Assembly (NCBI RefSeq): GCF_001267535.1
Contig: NZ_JRXE01000013.1
Location: forward strand, 75,129 to 139,128
Length of the DNA stretch: 64,000 nucleotides
Source: Winslowiella iniecta
GTDB lineage: Bacteria > Pseudomonadota > Gammaproteobacteria > Enterobacterales > Enterobacteriaceae
Direction of reading: 5' to 3'
Made by a program: the position numbers and the translations under genes
Shown: in pieces, positions 38,649 through 46,144 of the stretch
Numbering within the stretch: position 1 is the first letter of the stretch
How the letters are laid out: every line of letters begins with the position of its first letter
The notes under the pieces: generated by a model
Told to the model about the DNA's origin: nothing
What the model saw: only the letters and a program-made list of their open reading frames with translations
Databases searched by the model: none

Positions 38649-39500
38649 TTATCTTGAACTAGCCAGCATCCCTGGATAGTGCTTTGCCACAATATCATTC
38701 ATCTTTTCTGTCAGGTCGATCCGTTTAAAAGTGATGTGCGCGGTTCCTTTCTGAAAGTAGCGTATCGAAAAATACTCATCGTCGAAGATCTCCGATGCGC
38801 TTTTATGGTTAATGTGCTCACTTAGTCTGACCGTCACATCGTTACGATTTTCCGGAATGGGTTTTCCATCCAGCAGAAACAACATGCGTTCCAGGTCAGC
38901 CAGTTGATCCCTACGCCATCCCCAGTTGAGCTTAAATCCCCAGCGGTTGTGATCCACCAGGTTATTTATAATAATCTTTTTGCCGAACTGGCAAGGCGAG
39001 TTCGTTTTGTAATCCCATGACAATCCCTTAAACACGTTGATAATCCCCCGCTCAAACACATCCGCTTTACTGTGATGCAATTGCTCAAAAGTGCTAAGAA
39101 TGTTGGCTTCGCTGATCTCAGGAATATCGTCACCGTCGAGATTATTATCCCATTGCTTACGCCCCTGAGCGTCCATCAACGAGATCATCCCTGATTTTTG
39201 CATCAGATCACGCCAGATGCTGCGATCAAGATTACAGGTAATGGTACTCATTGCAGTTTTCACGTTTTCCATGAGCCAGCAGCCACAACGAAAGTCCTGA
39301 CGCATCGCCCAGTCACGGGCAGTTTTGCCACCGATACTACTGGTCAGCGTCGAGATGTCGGCAAGTTGCTGGATGAGTTCTTCGATCTGTAACAGTGCCG
39401 CATTGCGGCCTGTCACGATACGTTCAATGCTGGTGGAGTTGATGATTTCGGTATGACCAGTTATTACGTCGGGGTCGTTATTGACTTGTATCTCAGACAT
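38649..39500 (-). CDS. DUF4942 domain protein
   Basis: The 283-residue protein fits the DUF4942 family, often found at the end of the CbtA/CbeA module in enterobacterial islands. Features are the N-terminal IERIVTGRNAALLQIEEL helix, WRDLMQKSGMISLMD and the C-terminal ISIRYFQKG-type block (DDEYFSIRYFQKGTAHITF). Some relatives carry an extra methyltransferase part, but no such motif is seen here. Function is unknown. It is the last gene of the minus-strand module before attL. Confidence 0.75.
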   Translation of the reverse strand: MSEIQVNNDPDVITGHTEIINSTSIERIVTGRNAALLQIEELIQQLADISTLTSSIGGKTARDWAMRQDFRCGCWLMENVKTAMSTITCNLDRSIWRDLMQKSGMISLMDAQGRKQWDNNLDGDDIPEISEANILSTFEQLHHSKADVFERGIINVFKGLSWDYKTNSPCQFGKKIIINNLVDHNRWGFKLNWGWRRDQLADLERMLFLLDGKPIPENRNDVTVRLSEHINHKSASEIFDDEYFSIRYFQKGTAHITFKRIDLTEKMNDIVAKHYPGMLASSR

Positions 39501-39522
39501 GGATTATTTCCTTTATATCAAT

Positions 39523-39557
39523 GCAAAGCGCCAGCCGAATGAGGGCTGGCGCTTTGC
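39523..39557. repeat. 14-bp perfect hairpin upstream of the DUF4942 gene
   Basis: The stem GCAAAGCGCCAGCC and its exact complement are separated by 7 bases. There is no T run, so it may be an intercistronic processing or attenuation hairpin. A related GCCAGCC / GGCTGGC hairpin occurs at 42203-42222 in the same module. Confidence 0.6.
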
Positions 39558-39672
39558 AGGTTATGTGTTTTGAGTGGAGATATCGTTGCTCGCGTTGTCG
39601 ATTTTCGCCTGCAAGAAGACAGCCGTATCTGGACGAATCTGGTTTTTCCGTCAGGTTAAGAATGAGCGCGAA

Positions 39673-40164
39673 CTACCAGTCGAAGGTGGTAAAGCCGGGG
39701 AGAATGTCGCCAAAGGAGTCAAAGTGAATGGTGCTGATGGCATAGCGACGTATCAGCGTCACAAGCAATTTACGGCAGGCTTTCGACAGCCCACAGCGTT
39801 TCAGGCGCAGAACCGGGAATGCCCAGGCATCGAGGCGTATCAGATAACCCGAGCCCGTGTAGTGGACCCATTCTGCATCACCATAATTCTGATATTGCTG
39901 GGAAAGTGTGTGCAGCAACGCATTGTCTGCGTCGGTGATATGAGCGGTACTGCACCGAATACCGTTAGTTCTGGCGGTCACTGGCAGAGGATCTTCAAAA
40001 ATGATTTCACCAGGTGTACTGGCAATGCGAAGTGTGTAACCATTGTCGTTGACCACATTTATAAGCTCATCAATTTCAACACCGTCCACATCTACGGCGA
40101 TTTTGCCCATGTTGAGCGCTAGGACGTTAATTCCATCAGCTTCAACATTCATTGAGATTTTCAA
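39673..40164 (-). CDS. DUF5983 family protein
   Basis: The 163-residue protein fits DUF5983, a family found directly downstream of CbtA-type toxins. Segments include [39 protein letters not shown] and [12 protein letters not shown]. The role is unknown. Its ATG overlaps the stop of the toxin gene by 4 bp, so the two are co-translated, and a link to toxin action is likely by position only. Confidence 0.75.
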   Translation of the reverse strand: MKISMNVEADGINVLALNMGKIAVDVDGVEIDELINVVNDNGYTLRIASTPGEIIFEDPLPVTARTNGIRCSTAHITDADNALLHTLSQQYQNYGDAEWVHYTGSGYLIRLDAWAFPVLRLKRCGLSKACRKLLVTLIRRYAISTIHFDSFGDILPGFTTFDW

Positions 40165-40544
40165 TGGTGTTGATCCAGCCGGCTCATTTTGCCACGGGTA
40201 ATGTCACTGACTACTTTATAACCACAACGCTTCATCAGACCGGTGGCTTGCCTGGCGCGTAGAATATCGATTGGGGTGATAAACGGTGACTGCTCCATAG
40301 TGGTGAAACCAGGCTGATCAGTGCGCACCAGTTCATACTTCTCCACCAGAAAGTTCACCGCATCACTGAGGGAGATCCCAGCGTCGATATGCTCGCGAAT
40401 GGTGATTTCATTGCTGAATGGAGTATCACTGAGCGTCAGACCATAGTGTTGTTCGAGCAGATGCGTCAGCAGTTTTTGCCATATTTCAACAGGTGACGGG
40501 CAGGACGAAGCCGTCCGTTGCGGGGGTAAAGGTAAAGTTTGCAT
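40161..40544 (-). CDS. cbtA: CbtA/YeeV-family toxin (type IV TA)
   Basis: CbtA-type toxins bind FtsZ and MreB and block cytoskeleton assembly. The 127-residue protein (E. coli CbtA 124) shows the family blocks [44 protein letters not shown] and [14 protein letters not shown]. The partner antitoxin CbeA is encoded 54 bp upstream. It appears complete. Confidence 0.92.
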   Translation of the reverse strand: MQTLPLPPQRTASSCPSPVEIWQKLLTHLLEQHYGLTLSDTPFSNEITIREHIDAGISLSDAVNFLVEKYELVRTDQPGFTTMEQSPFITPIDILRARQATGLMKRCGYKVVSDITRGKMSRLDQHH

Positions 40545-40598
40545 GAGTTGGGTTCTCTTCAGATTAACGATGTTGTGCAGTAAGTACGGCGAAGAAGG

Positions 40599-40967
40599 TC
40601 ACACAGGTGAGCACAGGCTGGTCGGGTAAATGGCAATATAAACATACCCGTAAGAACCGAGGGTGTCGGCTTCGCAGGTCAGGCCATTGTGGTTCAACGT
40701 AACGCAATGTTGACGACGAGGATTGAGATCTCCCGAGAGCAGCCTGAGTTCAAGCTGTTTAAGCATCAGCGGAAATGCCTGGTCGAGTCGCAGCGCGTCA
40801 TCCTCACTGAATGCACCATTAGAGCCAGCACGGTCAGCCAGAAAATGCAGACGATTGCCTTCCTGCACCAGACGCGCACCAAAGACGGGGGTAACTTCGC
40901 GATTCAATCCCCATTGCAGGCAGGGTCTGGCCTCCGGTGGTGTACCGGCCAGGGCGACAGATTTCAT
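40599..40967 (-). CDS. cbeA: CbeA/YeeU-family antitoxin
   Basis: CbeA is the antitoxin of a type IV system; it stabilises MreB and FtsZ filaments rather than binding the toxin. The 122-residue protein has the typical WGLNREVTPVFGARLVQEGNRLHFLADRA, then LDQAFPLMLKQLELRLLSG and the C-terminal YGYVYIAIYPT. It lies upstream of cbtA in the usual order. Confidence 0.92.
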   Translation of the reverse strand: MKSVALAGTPPEARPCLQWGLNREVTPVFGARLVQEGNRLHFLADRAGSNGAFSEDDALRLDQAFPLMLKQLELRLLSGDLNPRRQHCVTLNHNGLTCEADTLGSYGYVYIAIYPTSLCSPV

Positions 40968-40998
40968 TTATGTATTCCTTTATAACGAAGAGGGGGTG

Positions 40999-41220
40999 TT
41001 AATTGAGCGTGACGCTACGCAGAATGACATACGGGCCGTTGCGGTCCTGGCGGCGTTCAGCAAATACCGCCAGCACGCCAGTAATATCCTGTACTTCGCG
41101 ACCAGCGTAATGACAGATGCTTCCGCTCCATTTGTACTTACCGGTGCAAAAGCGAAACAGGCGGGAACCAGAATGCTGACGGTAGAGTGTCATCGCCTGG
41201 CGCTTACTGATGATTTTCAT
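40999..41220 (-). CDS. DUF987 protein (YeeT-like)
   Basis: A 73-residue protein that starts MKIISKRQAMTLYRQHSGSR and contains RFCTGKYKWSGSICHYAGRE. It matches the DUF987 family (E. coli YeeT/YkfH), which stands between radC-like and cbeA genes in these islands. Function is unknown. Confidence 0.85.
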   Translation of the reverse strand: MKIISKRQAMTLYRQHSGSRLFRFCTGKYKWSGSICHYAGREVQDITGVLAVFAERRQDRNGPYVILRSVTLN

Positions 41221-41229
41221 GGTGTTTCC

Positions 41230-41703
41230 TTACAGCCAGCCGCATTCAGCAAACGACACGATATCGCTGCCACCCACCACAAGGTGGTCCAGCAGACGGA
41301 CGTCTACCAGGCCGAGTGCATCCGCTATTCGCTTTGTTACAACCCGGTCGGCCTGGCTGATATCGGTCGTACCGGACGGATGATTATGGGCAATGATGAC
41401 TGCCGCCGCGTTGTGACGCAGAGCCGACTTCACCACCTCGCGGGCATGGACTTCGGTATGGCTCAGCGTACCGGTAAACAACGTTTCCCGTTCAATCAGG
41501 CAGTGCTGGTTATCAAGATACATCACGATAAACACCTCCCGTTCAAGGTTAGCCATCTGCAGCTGCAACCAGGTTTTGGTAAAGACGGTGGAGGTAAATG
41601 ATTCCCTCGGCTGGCGCTGGTATTTCTCCAGCAAACGCAGGGCACGGCGGATGATACGTTGTTCGTTAAGCGGAAAGCACGGAGATAAGGCGAGCTCAGA
41701 CAT
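41230..41703 (-). CDS. RadC-family JAMM-domain protein (YeeS-like)
   Basis: The 157-residue protein has the JAB1/MPN metal motif in AAVIIAHNHPSGTTDISQAD (His-x-His plus Ser and Asp). It is shorter than chromosomal RadC since it lacks the N-terminal helix-hairpin-helix part, as is normal for island copies (YeeS, YkfG, YfjY). It may be a metal-dependent nuclease or protease; activity is not known. It is 9 bp from the antirestriction gene. Confidence 0.9.
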   Translation of the reverse strand: MSELALSPCFPLNEQRIIRRALRLLEKYQRQPRESFTSTVFTKTWLQLQMANLEREVFIVMYLDNQHCLIERETLFTGTLSHTEVHAREVVKSALRHNAAAVIIAHNHPSGTTDISQADRVVTKRIADALGLVDVRLLDHLVVGGSDIVSFAECGWL

Positions 41704-41712
41704 ACATACTCC

Positions 41713-42177
41713 TCAGTCGATTATCGCCATAATGGCGCGGCACTCAGCGTGTGTCAGTGCATAATCCCGCAGACGGTAATAGTGCTCCGTCATCGCATCA
41801 CACTCCGTACGACAGGCATGGTGGCTGTACGCCATCAGACAGGCGGCGATACCGGCAGCTTGCGCACTTAGTTCAGCGCCGTTACCGTTCATCTGGTTAA
41901 ACAGCGCCCATTTTTCACCATCTTCAGGTGCCATAAATGCGCCGCCGTTGCTGAGGGTATAAAACTGCCAGATGCCGCCGCGGTAATCGACACACAGGCG
42001 GTCAAGCCAGGCAAAGATACGCGGTTCCAGCAAAATCCACTGTGGGATAGCACCAAAGTACTGCGGCCAGAAACGGAGGCGTTGTTCATCGGGTACAACA
42101 GTGGCAGCCAGCGCTACAGGGTTGTTATCAGCCGCCAGGGTGAAAACATCGGATGAGTGGTTGGTTTCGGTGTTCAT
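41713..42177 (-). CDS. Antirestriction protein, ArdB/KlcA type
   Basis: From the ATG at 42177 (MNTETNHSSDVFT) the protein is 154 residues, with LRFWPQYFGAIPQWILLEPRIFAWLDR, YRGGIWQFYTLSNGGAFMAP and HYYRLRDYA, which are the ArdB/KlcA family blocks. ArdB proteins block type I restriction in vivo. A GGAG-type site lies just upstream of this ATG, and the longer in-frame extension to 42375 would cover the separate DUF932 fragment in another frame. Its presence next to a restriction system on the same island is notable. Confidence 0.88.
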   Translation of the reverse strand: MNTETNHSSDVFTLAADNNPVALAATVVPDEQRLRFWPQYFGAIPQWILLEPRIFAWLDRLCVDYRGGIWQFYTLSNGGAFMAPEDGEKWALFNQMNGNGAELSAQAAGIAACLMAYSHHACRTECDAMTEHYYRLRDYALTHAECRAIMAIID

Positions 42178-42250
42178 AATGGTTATCTCCGAATAATAAA
42201 AAGCCAGCCGGTAAGGGCTGGCGGGAAAGTGAATGTCTGAGTGAAACCGG

Positions 42251-42397
42251 TTATGGCTTACGGATACCGTAACTGGAGATATAGCGGTTATCTTCGTTGA
42301 AGACACTTGGCACGTAATGCGCCAGTTCCTCACGGGTGAGTGGCCGGTCACGGCGAACGAGATTGACCGCCCCAAAGCGGCTGGCTAAACGAGTCAT
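42251..42397 (-). pseudogene. N-terminal remnant of a DUF932 protein (YfjQ/YeeP-region type)
   Basis: A 48-residue frame begins MTRLASRFGAVNLVRRDRPL and continues TREELAHYVPSVFNED, which is the conserved start of DUF932 proteins of about 270 residues. It then ends after NRYISSYGIRKP with a stop. Most of the gene has been deleted, so this is likely a fragment, though the short frame could still be translated. Confidence 0.7.
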
Positions 42398-42508
42398 AGG
42401 TGATTCCTTATTGGACGATTAAAAACAAAAAGGCCTTGCTTCCCGAAGGAGGCATGGCCTGGTGTATGGCAGAATAATGGTGTTAAAGCGGATGTAAGTC
42501 CGACCGTG

Positions 42509-42961
42509 TTACGATGCTTTATTCCCGGCAACTGAAACCGGTAGTGGCTGGTAATATTGAGAGTCAAAAACAGACAGCGGCAGGTCAGACTGATAGCCGT
42601 TGCGTTCTTCAGTCGCTTTTATGATTTCAACAGCACTGACGCTTTCAACGCATTCATGCTCCAGAAAAGCCTCCTGAGTACGGGTTGCATCGCTGTTGCC
42701 GAACGGGGCAACGTCCATAGTACCTGTCGCCAGCGTGTTACCCGCTTTGTCTTTCAGTCGCAGCGAAACAGCCAATGGGCCAAAACCCACACCACTACCG
42801 CCGTTATCCAGGCGAAACTGATAAGCACAGATGTTACCGGGCGTCCACACCGTATCGGTGTTGCGGATGCTGATATAGCGTTGTTCATCTGCGTAAGCGG
42901 ATGACGGATGGCACAGCATTAAACCGGCAATGACAGATAAGGCTTTAGCAAATTGGCTCAC
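42509..42961 (-). CDS. IrmA-like secreted protein
   Basis: The 150-residue protein has a signal peptide ending SSAYA and a mature part with QRYISIRNTDTVWTPGNICA, YQFRLDNGGSGVGFGPL and LPLSVFDSQYYQPLPVSV. It matches IrmA, a small secreted protein of pathogenic E. coli with a fibronectin III-like fold that mimics interleukin receptors. Two mature cysteines (in NICAYQ and EHECVE) match a disulphide. Its ATG overlaps the stop of the upstream lipoprotein gene by 4 bp. The role outside E. coli is unknown. Confidence 0.85.
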   Translation of the reverse strand: MSQFAKALSVIAGLMLCHPSSAYADEQRYISIRNTDTVWTPGNICAYQFRLDNGGSGVGFGPLAVSLRLKDKAGNTLATGTMDVAPFGNSDATRTQEAFLEHECVESVSAVEIIKATEERNGYQSDLPLSVFDSQYYQPLPVSVAGNKAS

Positions 42962-43410
42962 TGATGTTGCTCCTGATTTTGAGGTAAGTAAACTTTGCCC
43001 ATTTCCTTGCCATCGTGAGAATAAACAACGTACTTTTCACCGGTATAACTATCGGTTTTTTCGCGAAAGCTCAGGGTGATATTGCTCGCAAGACACAGGG
43101 ATGCCATCAGCGGCTGAACCGTCTTTTCCCGCATATCGACCAGATAGTAATAATTCCCTGCTTTGCATCCTTCCGGCGATTTGCGGGTTTTAATAACCTT
43201 GTATTGTTCCGCCCCGAAAGCGTCTTTCTTCACCCACTGATTAGCAATATCTTTTTGGGTTGACATCACGTCGCTAAAGCGGGGAACCGTCAGGTCTTTA
43301 AACCCGCTGATGGCTTTTACTTCGGCATCATCTTTGTTGTCGCAGCCTGAGAGCAGCGCAGACAGCCCCAGAATCAATGCTGCTGTAACCTTCTGATAAT
43401 CCTTGGTCAT
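42958..43410 (-). CDS. YafY/YfjS-type lipoprotein
   Basis: From ATG 43410 (MTKDYQKV, preceded by AAGGAA) the protein is 150 residues with a lipobox LLSGC. Asp follows next to the lipid Cys (CDNKDD), which predicts inner-membrane retention. The blocks AISGFKDLTVPRFSDVMS, KSPEGCKAGNYYYLVDM and KTVQPLMASLC match E. coli YafY/YfjS, inner-membrane lipoproteins; extra YafY is reported to raise degP expression. It is coupled to the IrmA-like gene. Confidence 0.85.
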   Translation of the reverse strand: MTKDYQKVTAALILGLSALLSGCDNKDDAEVKAISGFKDLTVPRFSDVMSTQKDIANQWVKKDAFGAEQYKVIKTRKSPEGCKAGNYYYLVDMREKTVQPLMASLCLASNITLSFREKTDSYTGEKYVVYSHDGKEMGKVYLPQNQEQHQ

Positions 43411-43441
43411 ATTGTATTCCTTCATTCCAAAAAACGTTGTC

Positions 43442-44074
43442 TCAACAGTTACCGGTGCGGCGACATAATTCTGCCAGGCTCTGCTTTGCCACCCATTGCT
43501 GGAGTTTTTGGTCTTCTTCCGAGCGTTTAGCCGCCAGCGCCGCTTGCTGTTGTTTATTCACACAGTTATCCGGCATGACCATAACAACCTCAGGGCTGAA
43601 TTGCTGCCTGACTTTAGCCAACTCGTTATCCACATTATCGGCGCGAGGATAACCATAGAGAACACTCCGCTCGGCCTCGTCTCTTGCCCAGAATTTGTTA
43701 TCAATAATGGCGAAATAGCATCCATTCCCGTTGTTCTCTCCCTGGTAGACTGTTTCAATATCGTTGTAATTACCGCTAAGCGGATTCAGCTTTAGTTGAC
43801 GAATGGTGTGGGTTTTCTTATCGGCCAGGAAAATTGCACCACCGCCACGAGTGCGTAACAGGAACTGTTTTGTCCATGGGTAGTTATCAATCACGCTGGC
43901 CTGATAGAGCATGTTGTGCAGCGTGTTGTCATCCATACCATCGGCTGATTTCCAGCCGTCGGCCTGCATGTATTGCCAGGCTTTAACAGTGCCGACGGTG
44001 TTTCCAGCGTCAGCCGGAAAAACAGTACCCAGGCAAAGGCAGGCAGCCAACACCGTCGTGGTCAGAAATTTCAT
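43442..44074 (-). CDS. Periplasmic protein, YfjT-like
   Basis: From ATG 44074 (preceded by AAGGAA) the 210-residue protein has a signal peptide (MKFLTTTVLAACLCLGTVFP, cleavage near ADA) and a mature domain with GTVKAWQYMQADGWKSADGM, FLLRTRGGGAIFLADKKT and a basic, Gln-rich C-terminus (about 175-205). It occupies the place of yfjT in CP4-57-like islands. Function is unknown. Confidence 0.7.
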   Translation of the reverse strand: MKFLTTTVLAACLCLGTVFPADAGNTVGTVKAWQYMQADGWKSADGMDDNTLHNMLYQASVIDNYPWTKQFLLRTRGGGAIFLADKKTHTIRQLKLNPLSGNYNDIETVYQGENNGNGCYFAIIDNKFWARDEAERSVLYGYPRADNVDNELAKVRQQFSPEVVMVMPDNCVNKQQQAALAAKRSEEDQKLQQWVAKQSLAELCRRTGNC

Positions 44075-44078
44075 GTGG

Positions 44079-44780
44079 TTATTCCTTCTGAGGTATAAGC
44101 CCGTCGTCAGTCGCGACAAGCAATGAGTGGAAAAAGCGAAAGTGAGGTAACGCCTGAAGAAAATCTGTGCGGGACAGGATGTCGCGCACGGCGGTATCCG
44201 GGGTAAAGCTGTCGTTGTGGAGCGTGACAGCCCTGATATCGGCAAGTGGAAATGCGGCAACTCGGGCCTGATGCTCGCCTGTCAGATACCACTCGCCTTC
44301 ACGCAACACCAGACGATAAGGCGCGAGGCCTGTACAGCGGCAACAACTTCCCAGTAGCGTCACCTTCCGGTGTTCCGATATAGCGCTTACCAGCCGGGTG
44401 AACACGCCCGAGTCCGGGGATGGCACCAGGGCCGCCCCCTGCCAGATAAGACAGGGGGACTCACCGGGACCGCTCAGCAGTGAACTGACCAGATGGTTAT
44501 CCATATCAGGAAACAGAGCTTCAACGCCTGACTGACGGGCAAATGTCATTACCGCCAGTTCCCGCTGTCGGCTGCCGGATAACAGACGGCACTGGCCTTT
44601 GCGATACTCCAGGTCCAGGTACATCAGCCGTTCACGAAAGTCCCGACGCAGGGTACGAACCGACACACCAAATTCAGTTGCCAGCGTTCGCAAATCCAGC
44701 GTTTCACCCGCCACCAGGCGGCTGATAATTAACGACAGCCGGATGGCAAGCCGGTCATGGCGACGTTCAGCTTGAGTCAT
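44079..44780 (-). CDS. WYL-type transcriptional regulator (YfjR-like)
   Basis: The 233-residue protein has an N-terminal helix-turn-helix (RLVAGETLDLRTLATEFGVS, VRTLRRDFRERL) and a WYL-like domain (about 130-200, APYRLVLREGEWYLTGEHQ). It matches YfjR/YafY-type regulators in the same place of related islands. WYL domains often sense nucleic-acid or nucleotide ligands in phage defence. It is probably the regulator of the downstream exported-protein genes or the whole module. Confidence 0.85.
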   Translation of the reverse strand: MTQAERRHDRLAIRLSLIISRLVAGETLDLRTLATEFGVSVRTLRRDFRERLMYLDLEYRKGQCRLLSGSRQRELAVMTFARQSGVEALFPDMDNHLVSSLLSGPGESPCLIWQGAALVPSPDSGVFTRLVSAISEHRKVTLLGSCCRCTGLAPYRLVLREGEWYLTGEHQARVAAFPLADIRAVTLHNDSFTPDTAVRDILSRTDFLQALPHFRFFHSLLVATDDGLIPQKE

Positions 44781-44992
44781 GAGATTGTTACTCCAGCAGG
44801 ATAATTGGCTGAAAATAAAACGATTATTGTAATGAGGGGGTGGGACAGGGAATGGACACTCGAAGACGTATTTTTTACGGTTACCGTAATCAACCGTGAT
44901 GGGGTGTAGAGAGAAAACAGACCAAATTCGATAGCGTATAAAACGTCAAAACGGACAGGGTATGTCCCGGTGATAATGGCAGGTAAACCAGG

Positions 44993-45868
44993 TCAGAAGA
45001 AAATCCAGTCCCAAACGGCACGGGCAACGGAAACCACGACCTCGCGGACGGTACGAATGACCGCTTTTAGTGGCGCGGGGATAAACGATGCCGCTTCCGC
45101 AGAATCAAACACCTCTCCCACCGCATCGCCAAAGCCCTCACGCGCCTGCTTTTTTACCGGTTCACTGCATAACCTCCCGTGCAATTGCGTCGCCAATGGG
45201 CTGATGGTACGGTCAGGCAGGCTGCGCATCATCGTTTCTACCATTGCAGGCAGATTCCATTCTGTTCTCGCTGAAACGACACATACCGGATAATGCGGTG
45301 AAAACAGCTGGCGAATGGACTCCAGCCTGGCCTCAATATTTACCAACTGAGGCAGGGATGGTGCATTGCCGGTGACATACCATTCATGGCATGGCTCGAT
45401 TTTGTCAGCCTGGTTAACGACAAAAAGCACCCGATGCTGGTGGTCAGACATCACCCGACGGTAGAAACGTTCATCCACGGAAAACGCACGGTCATCAGCT
45501 TTAATAACCCACAGAATGAGATCCAAGTCAGGAAGGACTTTGCGATACAGAGATTCATATTCGCTATCCCGTTGCTCACTCTCGCCCACACCGGGTAGGT
45601 CTACCAGTATCAGGCTGTGTTCACCGCTGTTCAGTCGTAATCGCAGCACTTCACTGGTGCAGGCGTGGACATCACTTACGGGCGTGACCTCACTTTGGAA
45701 AAGCGCATTGCACAGGCTGCTCTTGCCCGCTCCGGTTTTGCCCATAATGCCGATTACCGGTTCGTAGTGTGTGAGCTTTTGAATATGCTCAAGAATGTGT
45801 TTACCAATGGCATGGGGGAGCGATGCCAGCGGCTTTTCGATGGCCTGCAGACCTTGTGATTTTTTCAT
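44993..45868 (-). CDS. YfjP/YeeP-type GTPase
   Basis: The 291-residue protein has G1 GKTGAGKSS (about 43-51), G3 DLPGVGE (about 94-100) and G4 NQAD (about 155-158), and a basic, hydrophobic C-terminus (IPAPLKAVIRTVREVVVSVA). It matches the Era-like GTPases YfjP, YeeP and YkfA at the head of CP4-type modules. Function is unknown. It is the first gene of the minus-strand module and is separated from the WYL gene by 212 bp. Confidence 0.88.
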   Translation of the reverse strand: MKKSQGLQAIEKPLASLPHAIGKHILEHIQKLTHYEPVIGIMGKTGAGKSSLCNALFQSEVTPVSDVHACTSEVLRLRLNSGEHSLILVDLPGVGESEQRDSEYESLYRKVLPDLDLILWVIKADDRAFSVDERFYRRVMSDHQHRVLFVVNQADKIEPCHEWYVTGNAPSLPQLVNIEARLESIRQLFSPHYPVCVVSARTEWNLPAMVETMMRSLPDRTISPLATQLHGRLCSEPVKKQAREGFGDAVGEVFDSAEAASFIPAPLKAVIRTVREVVVSVARAVWDWIFF

Positions 45869-46144
45869 GAAACGACCTCAGACAGAAAAACAAAACCCCC
45901 GACCCAAGAAGGCTTCGGAGGAGGGATTCACGGAGATAATATCTGTCTGAAATTTTTTTGAATGCTATTCAAATACCAATGGCTTCGATTGTAGTGATTT
46001 TAGAGCGTCGAGCCTTACAGGCTGCTGTATGCCAGTAAGAAGCAGAAATCAAATCATAAAGGGCAATCATCGGGAGGAACTCAGAGAATATGACATTTAT
46101 GGTATCATCATCGTAGTCTTGAGCGGAGAATGAGTACTTATTAG

